Below are positions 33,814-41,196 of a stretch of 64,000 nucleotides of DNA, piece by piece. Under the pieces are notes generated by a model. That model saw only the letters and a list, made by a program, of their open reading frames with translations. It did no database searches and was not told where the DNA came from. The position numbers were made by a program, and so were the translations under genes. Position 1 is the first letter of the stretch. Each line of letters begins with the position of its first letter. Source of the stretch: Aceticella autotrophica. GTDB lineage: Bacteria; Bacillota; Thermoanaerobacteria; Thermoanaerobacterales; Thermoanaerobacteraceae. The stretch is from the NCBI RefSeq assembly GCF_017357865.1, contig NZ_CP060096.1, forward strand, positions 1,302,001 to 1,366,000. The letters are read 5' to 3'.

Positions 33814-35339
33814 ATTGCAGGCACCTGCCTTTTGCATAGACTATCATATATATTTATGTCTGACTGGTATTCTTTAATTTTCGGAATATTATCTTTAAGA
33901 TTTATTTCATTAATTGCAATATTCCCCATATTTCTAATTCGGTAGTATGTTGCAATAATACTGTCTATATCATTAATTCCGTTATTTAATGTCTCTTCAA
34001 TTGCCTTCGTTGCATTTATTAATCCTAAATCTTCATCTCCTTCTATCATTTTCATAAGTGCTTTTATACTACGTTTTTTACCTTCATTATCTTGATTATC
34101 TATATAATCCTTCCAAATATCAGGTAACTCGTTGAAAAATTTTGTATATTTTATTGCCTTAGGTCTTCTTGCCAGAGCTTCAAGGTAAGGATACCACTTC
34201 ATAGATTCTTTATACTTATCATAAATTCTTTCATGAGTTACTATTGTTCTAAAATCCTTATTCATTATTATCACTTTGTCAGCTGTTGCTTTTACAATAA
34301 CTTCTTCACCAGCATAAACTGGCGATGTTGAGTAAAGATTTGTTTCATATTCAGCCTTTCCATATTTGTCTGTTATTACTGTTTTTATTCTGCAAACCTC
34401 AAATTCCTTTTCAGGAAGTTTAAACATAAAATCTTTCTCTTCTTCAAGCAGCTTTTCAATTAGTTCACCTTTTTTGTAGTGTTCTCTTTTCATATCTATT
34501 CCTGAAAGCTTAAGTAATTTTTTATTGTATTCATCAATATTTTCAAAATGGGGAATTGGAACAAACAAATTTCTTCTATGATATCCTACTTTATTTTTAA
34601 CATTTCCCTTTTCATGGCCGCTATTTGGATTGCAAAAATTGGCTTCAAATCCATAATGCAGTGCAAACCTTTCAAATTGTTCTACTAATTTCCTCTCTTT
34701 ATTTTTCCCCATTATTACTGCAGCAGAAAGATTATCAAACCATATTTTATATGGAACATGCTCTATGTATTCAAATATTCTCTTCATCCCTTCTAATAGA
34801 CATTCCTGATTTTCACCCTTAAAAACCTGAGTATATCCACCATTGCTATATGGAAAAGTCATGTTTAAATAATGTCCTTCAATTCTTTTTCCTTTCTCAT
34901 AAAAAATAGCCTGTCCAAAATCAACTTGTGCCTCACCTTTAGGATGTTCAAGAGGAATATATCCTTCTTCATCTTTGTAAACTTCTTTCTTCCTTTTAGC
35001 AACATAATATGCAATTGTTCTATAGCCTACATTAAGAAGTTCTTCATGTTCTTCTTTTAATCTTGTATAAATTTTCTTTGCTGTATGCCTTTGCTTAACT
35101 GGAGCCGTTTTATCTTCCTCCAACCACCTATCAATGATTGGTTTTACTGGTTCAATCTTTCGTGGTCGTCCTCTTTTATCTCCTTCTTTTCTACCAACGG
35201 TTTGATTAAAATCATCTTTTTCAAGATATTTCATTACTGTTCTGTAGTTATGTCCAGTAATTTTTACAATTTCATTTACTTTTTTCCCTTTACTGTAATA
35301 CAGTTTTTTGATATTCTTAACTTGAGTCATTGTTAACAT
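33810..35339 (-). CDS. istA: IS21 transposase IstA, copy 1
   Basis: 509-residue DDE transposase. N-terminal helix-turn-helix (QVKNIKKLYYSKGKKVNEIV, ITGHNYRTVMKYL), catalytic GEAQVDFGQA (D), WFDNLSAAV (D) and NSGHEKGNV (E), then the beta-barrel and C-terminal regions ending LCKRQVPAI. The frame is intact. It differs from copy 2 by two residues (E/G near 97 and I/V near 353). Confidence 0.93.
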   Translation of the reverse strand: MLTMTQVKNIKKLYYSKGKKVNEIVKITGHNYRTVMKYLEKDDFNQTVGRKEGDKRGRPRKIEPVKPIIDRWLEEDKTAPVKQRHTAKKIYTRLKEEHEELLNVGYRTIAYYVAKRKKEVYKDEEGYIPLEHPKGEAQVDFGQAIFYEKGKRIEGHYLNMTFPYSNGGYTQVFKGENQECLLEGMKRIFEYIEHVPYKIWFDNLSAAVIMGKNKERKLVEQFERFALHYGFEANFCNPNSGHEKGNVKNKVGYHRRNLFVPIPHFENIDEYNKKLLKLSGIDMKREHYKKGELIEKLLEEEKDFMFKLPEKEFEVCRIKTVITDKYGKAEYETNLYSTSPVYAGEEVIVKATADKVIIMNKDFRTIVTHERIYDKYKESMKWYPYLEALARRPKAIKYTKFFNELPDIWKDYIDNQDNEGKKRSIKALMKMIEGDEDLGLINATKAIEETLNNGINDIDSIIATYYRIRNMGNIAINEINLKDNIPKIKEYQSDINIYDSLCKRQVPAI

Positions 35340-35428
35340 TCCTTTCTACCCCCTTTAGCCTTGTCAACTAAAGGTTAGATTATTTTTGGGATGTTTGCAA
35401 TGACTTTTTCCAATTTTTTATTTGTATT

Positions 35429-35935
35429 TTATTTCTGCAATTCTTTGTATTTATATTTTACACTAAACAATGAATCATCCAGAAAAGCAATAAGGTATGT
35501 CTTAATCTTTTTGTCATTGATAACTAAGTATGGACCCATGGATATATCAGATTGCCAGCAGTCATTAACTGCAAGAATACGTAGACTAATATCTTCTATA
35601 AAACCATTAACTGTAAAGATTTTTGCTCTTCCATCAATTTTGAAAAATTGATTTGCCGCATAAAAATCAATTTCTATTTTTTGGGGAGACTGACGCTTTG
35701 GTGGCAGAAGTTCTTTAAAAACAACCGCAAAATTATCTGTATTTTTAAAATAAGAACTGGAATTTATGAATATTAATAAAGCTGCAAAAGCAAAAATAGA
35801 AATTGCAAGTTCTGTATAATGCTGCGGAGTTCCGTAATTAAAAACAACTAACCCTATAAAAACCAGCATTGTAATAAAAGAAACAGCTGCTACCAAAACA
35901 AAAAGTGTCTGAAATATCAGCAGGGAAATCTGCAT
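35429..35935 (-). pseudogene. Membrane protein gene truncated by IS21 copy 1
   Basis: Two N-terminal membrane segments (LFVLVAAVSFITMLVFIGLV and LAISIFAFAALLIFI) followed by a soluble domain with DFYAANQFFKIDGR and VNDCWQSDISMGPYLV. Native coding ends at about 35470; the last 14 residues come from the IS21 end. The only good ribosome site (GGAGGG) serves an ATG at 35952 in a different frame, with a run of seven A between them, which suggests a frameshift. No family recognised. The neighbour at 35968 is co-oriented. Confidence 0.6.
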
Positions 35936-35967
35936 TTTTTTAAAAATTTCATTGCACTTCCCTCCAG

Positions 35968-36351
35968 TTAAATTAAATCAATATCATAATATTTCTCCTG
36001 TTTTGTTATTTTTGCTTTAAATGGAGGGCGAAAATATGTCCAACCATATGTAGAATCGAGTTTTGCGGTTATTAGGTTGCTGCTAGTTTTGGTAAGTTTT
36101 TTGTTTTCTTCATCTCCCACTTCATAAAACAAGAACATTACATAAATTGCATTGTGGAATGTTTCATTGGCCAGTTCCCAATAATCAAAATCCTCTTTCT
36201 TTTTTCTTTTTTTGTCCAGCGAGGAAAATGTGCCAACTGTAATTACGTAATCTAAAACTACTATTTCTTTTCCTATAAGTGATGAAAACGGGATTATTTC
36301 TTTTATTTTTGTGCTTATTACTTTTCTCATAAAGTCACCCAGGTTATACAT
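35968..36351 (-). CDS. Hypothetical protein, 127 residues
   Basis: Soluble protein with no signal peptide: STKIKEIIPFSSLIGKEIVV, a Lys-rich stretch KKRKKKEDFDYWELANETFH, then a beta-rich end with STYGWTYFRPPFKAKI. An internal Met (residue 8, 36330) has a weak GGGTGAC upstream and could be the true start. It precedes the truncated membrane protein by 32 bp, so both may have formed one operon carried into the IS21 cargo. I do not recognise a family. Confidence 0.5.
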   Translation of the reverse strand: MYNLGDFMRKVISTKIKEIIPFSSLIGKEIVVLDYVITVGTFSSLDKKRKKKEDFDYWELANETFHNAIYVMFLFYEVGDEENKKLTKTSSNLITAKLDSTYGWTYFRPPFKAKITKQEKYYDIDLI

Positions 36352-36974
36352 TGAGAAGCATCCCCTTTTTACATTTTGTTTTTTCTGTGCTCCATTACAG
36401 CTACTGTGATGAGTGAAATGATTGAAACTGCCACCCCTGCTATTTTAAAAATATTAGTCACTTATACAGTTTATGTAAAATCATTTTATCTTGTATGTCA
36501 AGCACACTTATTCCGTTTTTATTTTTTAGGGCTCAATTTTCTATTCGCTGCGGATAGGTTATCTATCCATAAAAAATTATTAACCCATATAGTAGCTTAA
36601 AAACCTGTCCAATTATTCTAAAATCCACAAATATTTAAGCTACATTTTTTCTGTCAAGTTATTTGACTTTATTATATCATATTCTTCAGTAAAATCGTAT
36701 GATACAGATGTATCTTTTCCTGATACACGTCCTTTTTGGTGTTGTCTTGATAAATTCAAAACTTGTGTATCAATACAGGTTATTTCTTATCAGTTCTTGC
36801 AGTGAGATTATAACCAGATTATCTTTTATATTAGAAAATTTTCGGAAATAGAAAAATTCAAAAGTTGCACTATTAAGAACAAGATTAAATCTGCCCGCCG
36901 AAGTGAAGCAGATGCGAAAGCAGATGCTGAACGAAGGCAGCGAAACATTTTTTTAAAAAATCTTTAAAGAAATA
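36352..36974. other. Gene-poor AT-rich stretch
   Basis: I see no gene with a ribosome site. A short plus-strand frame ending near 36966 contains an Ala/Asp/Glu/Arg-rich string (EADAKADAERRQRN) but begins after a stop and has no start codon, so it may be a decayed fragment. Confidence 0.4.
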
Positions 36975-37230
36975 ATTTTTAAACCTTAAGACAATAGTTT
37001 TTAAAACTTTAAGGCAAATGTTTTCAAGACCTTAAGGCAGTGGAAAAAACAGAATAACGACATAATTTTTTTATCAGATGCACGCAAGACAAAAGCTTTA
37101 TTATTCTTGTATTTTTACCACCTTTTTTAAGGCATTAGTTTATAATCGTTTTTTTTAAACCTTAAACCCTAATATAATATTTTTAAAGCCTTAAGGTAAA
37201 TGTTTTAGAACCTTAATACAATTGTTTTTT
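36975..37230. repeat. Degenerate ~23-bp repeats upstream of RAYT
   Basis: At least five loose copies of a unit approximating TTTTAAACCTTAAGGCAAATG, at about 36976, 36999, 37022, 37175 and 37200. They are spaced ~23-25 bp within each block, with other AT-rich sequence between the blocks. They lie directly before the palindromes and the RAYT gene. Confidence 0.5.
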
Positions 37231-37276
37231 TGTCAAAAGGGGACGTGTGTCAAAAGGGGACGTACCTTATTTGACA
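37231..37276. repeat. Tandem motif and palindrome left of RAYT
   Basis: TGTCAAAAGGGGACGT occurs twice (37231-37246 and 37248-37263). The second copy forms an imperfect palindrome ending TTTGACA at 37276. Its core GGGGACGTACCTTATTTG reappears inverted at the right side of the RAYT gene. Confidence 0.75.
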
Positions 37277-37318
37277 TTTTTATTGTAAATATAGTACAAT
37301 TTGTGTGGATGATAAAAT

Positions 37319-38068
37319 ATGGGAAGACAAGCACGTCAATTTAGTAAAACCGGACTATATCATATAGTATTCAGGGGAATATGTAGGCAAAATATATTTG
37401 AAGAAGATAATGATTTTATTAAAATGCTTAAGACAATTCAAGAACTTAAGCAAGAAATGCAATTTAAGATTTATGCATATTGCTTAATGAACAACCATGT
37501 ACACCTTCTCTTAAAGGAAGAAAATACAGGTGACATTTCTTTAATTATGAAAAGATTGCTTACTAAATATGCTGGCTGGTTTAACAGGAAATACTCAAGA
37601 AGTGGTGCATTGATTGCTAATAGATATAAAAGCCAGCCGGTAGAAATAGATGAATATCTATCATCCTTGATACGATATATTCATCAAAATCCTATCAGAG
37701 CAAAGATAGTGACACATATAGATAAATACAGATGGAGCAGCTATCCTGAATATATGAATGAGAGTATAATTACCGATACAGGATTTATACTCTCAACAAT
37801 GGATAGAAAGACGTTTGAAATCTATCATAAACAGGAAGAAAAGGGATATTATGAAGTTAACGATAAAATTGGTAAAAGTGATGAATATATACGACAAAGA
37901 ATTATAAAATTGATAGATGGCAAAGAACCAAAAGAGATTGGATTATTGCCAAAACCAGAGCGAAACAAAATTATTAAGCAGCTAAAAGAAGAAGAAGGCT
38001 TTTCAATTCGGCAAATTGAAAGAGCAACTGGAATTTCTCGAGGCATTATATCAAGATGTGACAAATAA
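37319..38068 (+). CDS. REP-associated tyrosine transposase (RAYT, Y1/IS200-like)
   Basis: 249-residue Y1 HUH-type domain: GLYHIVFRGICRQNIF, the HUH motif NNHVHLLLKE, the long helix IRYIHQNPIRAKIV with YRWSSYPEYM, and a C-terminal helix-turn-helix (FSIRQIERATGISRGIISR). RAYTs are usually single-copy genes linked to short palindromic repeats, as seen here. The stop codon is part of an 18-bp perfect palindrome. It lies inside the IS21 composite cargo and appears intact. Confidence 0.9.
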   Translation: MGRQARQFSKTGLYHIVFRGICRQNIFEEDNDFIKMLKTIQELKQEMQFKIYAYCLMNNHVHLLLKEENTGDISLIMKRLLTKYAGWFNRKYSRSGALIANRYKSQPVEIDEYLSSLIRYIHQNPIRAKIVTHIDKYRWSSYPEYMNESIITDTGFILSTMDRKTFEIYHKQEEKGYYEVNDKIGKSDEYIRQRIIKLIDGKEPKEIGLLPKPERNKIIKQLKEEEGFSIRQIERATGISRGIISRCDK

Positions 38069-38097
38069 GGTACGTCCCCATTTGTCACATCTTGATA
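38049..38097. repeat. 18-bp perfect palindrome at the RAYT 3' end
   Basis: TATCAAGATGTGACAAAT and its exact complement surround a 13-nt loop AAGGTACGTCCCC. The loop plus flanks is an inverted copy of the sequence at 37256-37276. The first arm encodes the last residues of RAYT and the hairpin also ends the opposing DUF6431-like fragment. Confidence 0.85.
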
Positions 38098-38387
38098 AAT
38101 ATTTTTTTCAAGGAAGTTAAAATAACAGATAAAGGATAGATGAAATATGGCACTAAAAAATCCGGTATTAAAGCATGTGTTTTATGGCATACAGGACAAA
38201 TAACTCTTGCTATGGTAATATCTATGCAATTGTTATCGATAAAGACACCCCTGCAGTAATAACCATGCCTGTGCAATTTACCGTTGTAAGTGCAATTAGA
38301 GCATCCAGATGGTGCCTCTATGTACAAATATGATTCATTTTCGATATATTTATGTATATTTTTGACTGGAAAGGCTATAATTATCAT
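38085..38387 (-). pseudogene. DUF6431-like zinc-binding fragment
   Basis: 100 residues with CSNC, HRHGYYCRGVF and CPVCHKTHALIPDFLVPY, the cysteine/histidine pattern of DUF6431 proteins found near ISL3-type transposases. The frame ends inside the RAYT palindrome just after SVILTSLKK, where full-length members continue, so the 3' part was probably lost when the RAYT unit arrived. No catalytic domain remains. Confidence 0.6.
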
Positions 38388-38463
38388 TGTGATACCTTTT
38401 TTGGGGTGATAATTAATTTTACCGCCCCATTATTTTTTTCTATATTCTATAATTGTAGGCAAG

Positions 38464-38530
38464 ATTAACCAATCTTATACATGAATATGAAAATTAACCA
38501 ATCTTATACATGAATATGAAAATTAATCAA
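38464..38530. repeat. 29-bp tandem repeat
   Basis: Two perfect copies of a 29-bp unit starting ATTAACCAATCTTATACATG (38464 and 38493) and a partial third at 38522. It lies in the ~500-bp noncoding stretch between the DUF6431 fragment and the KAS III-like operon; the rest of that stretch shows nothing I can name. Confidence 0.75.
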
Positions 38531-38791
38531 CTTTACATAATGGATAAGGTTAAATTAATTTGCTTTTTATGGTGCTTTTTATATTGAAATAATTTGCTGA
38601 ATAACAATTTAAAAAGTGTTGCATTTAATATTGCAATTTGCGAACGTAAAAAAGTTTAAATTTCTTTTTAAAACCTATTGACTTTTACTATCTGGTCTTT
38701 TATATAAAATTGTCTTTGGAAAATTTATCTTATAACAACGTTAAAAATTCTAATAACTATGAACTATCTAAATACAGCTCATTGGGAATAT

Positions 38792-38819
38792 TCTACATCA
38801 ACGTGATGCTTGATGTAGA
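38792..38819 (-). terminator. Hairpin downstream of the KAS III-like gene
   Basis: TCTACATCAA and TTGATGTAGA (10 bp) with an 8-nt loop. No strong U-tract follows on the minus strand. It probably marks the end of the MarR-controlled operon. Confidence 0.5.
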
Positions 38820-38864
38820 TAAATTACAGATATACCTAACAATTTTGTGTATCTTTTGAAACAT
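38793..38864 (-). CDS. Possible 23-residue peptide after the KAS III-like gene
   Basis: ATG at 38864, stop at 38793, reading MFQKIHKIVRYIC then NLSTSSITLM. A basic amphipathic first half is followed by a Ser/Thr-rich end. The ribosome site (GTGGAT) is poor and the 3' half coincides with the hairpin. It is listed because a radical SAM gene lies in the same operon and its partner substrate is unknown. It may equally be noise. Confidence 0.2.
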   Translation of the reverse strand: MFQKIHKIVRYICNLSTSSITLM

Positions 38865-38892
38865 ATCTATTTTATCCACAAATATTATATTA

Positions 38893-39930
38893 TTACCAAA
38901 TAAAAGCTGATAAAGCGTATTGCCACTTAGTATTTTCAGCTGCATATAATAAAACCATATCCCCAGATTTAAAAGAATTTTGACTAATCGCATTGGATAA
39001 TGCAATTGGAATTGCAGCATTTAATAACGCTCCACCTTTGTCATTAATGCTGACTATTTTATTTAAATCCATATCAGGAAAGACAGATAGAATTTTTTGT
39101 TGCATTTTTTCCGATTCAACAGGCATCAAGTAATAATCAAAATCACTTGTACCAATACTTGTCTTATCTTTAAATTTCTGTAATGCATAAATTAAAACTT
39201 TGGGTAAGTATTCATCACTTAATCCGTTAGCCTGAAATATTGGCCAACGTTCACGAGGAATTTCGCTTATAGGATAAGGATATCTTGATCCTCCTATCTC
39301 AATTATAGACCCATAAGGAATATTCGCCATGCTGGATTCCATATCATAATAGAAAAATCCTGATGAATTAGATTCAACAGTACTTTCGAAAACAATGGCT
39401 CCAGCACCATCTCCAAAGAACATAAGATTAAATAATGTCTTTAACGTAATAGAAGACTTGTCTTTTAAAAATTCAGAAAATCTACTAGACAACAGATCTG
39501 ATCCTACAACCAATACCCTTTGTACCACTAAACTTTTAATAAGATTTAATGCAAGATTTACTGCAGTACCAAAGCCTGCGCATCCAGAGCGAATATCAAA
39601 TCCCATACATTTAGATATTCCCAGTTTTTCCTGTAACAAGGCAAAACATGGTGGAACAACATAGTCAGGAGTAGCTGTTGAGTAAATAATCATATCAATG
39701 TCATTGGGAGAAAAATTAGCATTTTTTATGGCCATTAAAGAAGCTTCATATGCCATTTCAATATTAGTAGTATAAACATCTCCTGTATTCAGATCTATAG
39801 CGCAATATCGATTATGATGGGGTAATATTTTGGAAATAGCTCTTGCTTTTTTTCCAAACAATTCGATATACAAATCATCAGAAATCGATTGAGGATTAAA
39901 CGCACCGGCACCTGCAATTCTTCCTTTCAT
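38893..39930 (-). CDS. KAS III-like (FabH superfamily) acyltransferase lacking catalytic His and Asn
   Basis: 345-residue thiolase-fold protein. The nucleophile region is canonical (IRSGCAGFGTAV, Cys117) and STATPDYVVPP matches the family. Where FabH has the PHQAN histidine this protein has MPVESEKM (His replaced by Val), and where FabH has GN in HGNTSAAS it reads KGGALLNAA (Asn missing). Decarboxylative condensation is therefore unlikely; an acyl-transfer or scaffold role from Cys117 is possible. It overlaps the radical SAM gene by 4 bp and is last in the MarR-ABC operon. Confidence 0.82.
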   Translation of the reverse strand: MKGRIAGAGAFNPQSISDDLYIELFGKKARAISKILPHHNRYCAIDLNTGDVYTTNIEMAYEASLMAIKNANFSPNDIDMIIYSTATPDYVVPPCFALLQEKLGISKCMGFDIRSGCAGFGTAVNLALNLIKSLVVQRVLVVGSDLLSSRFSEFLKDKSSITLKTLFNLMFFGDGAGAIVFESTVESNSSGFFYYDMESSMANIPYGSIIEIGGSRYPYPISEIPRERWPIFQANGLSDEYLPKVLIYALQKFKDKTSIGTSDFDYYLMPVESEKMQQKILSVFPDMDLNKIVSINDKGGALLNAAIPIALSNAISQNSFKSGDMVLLYAAENTKWQYALSAFIW

Positions 39931-41168
39931 GATTGATATCCTCCTCTGCAGTCAAATGATTTAAAAAAGGCTGGTCTGTCTCGCAATACATTACACTGTT
40001 TTGCTATGTCTAAAGAAAAATCGGTAGAAATGGGAGTTATAGTCGTGTCTACTTTTTCGCGGAATAAAACTCTCCCTAAAATTTTTCCATAACAGATTCT
40101 TCCAGGAATAGGAAAGAATTCTCCCATACGTTCGAATATATCTTTAAGATTATCTTTATAAATATTCCCAAATGATAAAGGAACTGCAATGCAAGGAGTA
40201 ACATAACCATTGTTGTTAATTGCCATATAATTGACTCCTGCTTGACACCCTAAATAACTAGGACTTTCAATTTCACAAAAATTTACTATAGTGGGCATGA
40301 CTGCAGATGAAGAATGCTCTTTTTTGAATTGTTTAACAAATTTGGTGGCATCAGAGTATAAATGGCTGAAATTTTGTCCCCTCAAGTTTCCTTGCGGAAT
40401 AGGCATGATAATCCTTAATTCATTTATGTTTAAAGATTGAATAAGTTTAAAATATTTTTGTAAGGCCTCTGGTTTTAAAAGTTCATTAGTTATACATACT
40501 GTAACCGCTGTATAAATATTCTGCTCAGTTAACGCTCTGATTGCTTTTAGAGCCTCTTTATATGCGTTTGGGTTATGACGAAGCCCACATACAATTTCTT
40601 CATCATAGTGATCCAAACTTACAATGCATCTAGTTAAATTAGAGTCTTTGATTTTTGAAGCAAATTGCGCATCAATATTATGACCCGTAGTATAGAGCTG
40701 GGCCTCAATGCCATCTGGAATAGAGTAAATGATATCTAAAATATCTTTATGTAACATAGGTTCTCCACCTGTAATTCCAATAGTAGTTGTACCCATATCG
40801 TATAATGAGCTAAAACATTGGCTAATAGTTTCTATGCATAGATCTTCATTATTATCTTTTGATCTAAAACAATGCCAGCAATTACAATGACACTTTCCTG
40901 TTATAACAATGTCAGTCTGAATCGGGATTCGCTCATTATGTACAGCAATGTCGTAAAAGTCTTGAACTGTTCTGCTCCATGCAGAACTTGGAAAAGAGGG
41001 AAAGAAACTATTGATGAAATAACGCCCACTTTCGCAATTATAGTTGTATTTCTCATTCTGCTTCTTAAGAAATTCTATGATATGAGAACAAGATTCTTGC
41101 ATAACATTGTTTAACATAGCCTCAGAAATTTCTTCCGTCAATTCAGTAAATCTTTTGAACCTTTCCAT
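39927..41168 (-). CDS. Radical SAM enzyme with SPASM/twitch-like C-terminus
   Basis: 413 residues. An N-terminal ~85-residue region of no known type precedes the cluster motif C93-x3-C97-x2-C100 (with an extra C95), GGEP at 133-136 and the TIM-barrel core. The C-terminal part has C308 ... NNNGYVTPC326 and C359, like auxiliary-cluster domains of peptide-modifying enzymes. The product is unknown. It lies 28 bp after the permease gene, with AGGGGG upstream, and overlaps the KAS III-like start. No precursor peptide gene is obvious. Confidence 0.88.
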   Translation of the reverse strand: MERFKRFTELTEEISEAMLNNVMQESCSHIIEFLKKQNEKYNYNCESGRYFINSFFPSFPSSAWSRTVQDFYDIAVHNERIPIQTDIVITGKCHCNCWHCFRSKDNNEDLCIETISQCFSSLYDMGTTTIGITGGEPMLHKDILDIIYSIPDGIEAQLYTTGHNIDAQFASKIKDSNLTRCIVSLDHYDEEIVCGLRHNPNAYKEALKAIRALTEQNIYTAVTVCITNELLKPEALQKYFKLIQSLNINELRIIMPIPQGNLRGQNFSHLYSDATKFVKQFKKEHSSSAVMPTIVNFCEIESPSYLGCQAGVNYMAINNNGYVTPCIAVPLSFGNIYKDNLKDIFERMGEFFPIPGRICYGKILGRVLFREKVDTTITPISTDFSLDIAKQCNVLRDRPAFFKSFDCRGGYQS

Positions 41169-41196
41169 AAAACATTACCCCCTAAAATTTTAATTC

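Larger units (their letters stand above)
33004..35469 (-). mobile_element. IS21-family element, copy 1
   Basis: Ends begin TGTGTTTTGCAATAA and, inverted, TGTTTAGTGTAAAAT. Subterminal repeats (ATAAATACAAA, TTGCAA(A)CATCC) recur at both ends as in IS21 elements. It contains istA and istB on the minus strand. Copy 2 has the same length. Confidence 0.9.

Noticed and set aside
36376-36600. 74-residue plus-strand frame
   Set aside because: No ribosome site and no conserved feature; hydrophobic by AT-rich composition.
36803-36966. Plus-strand frame with an Ala/Asp/Glu/Arg-rich stretch
   Set aside because: No start codon after the preceding stop and no ribosome site; at best a decayed remnant.
38464-38530. 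CRISPR or iteron array
   Set aside because: Only two perfect copies and a partial one, directly abutting, with no replication or cas gene nearby.
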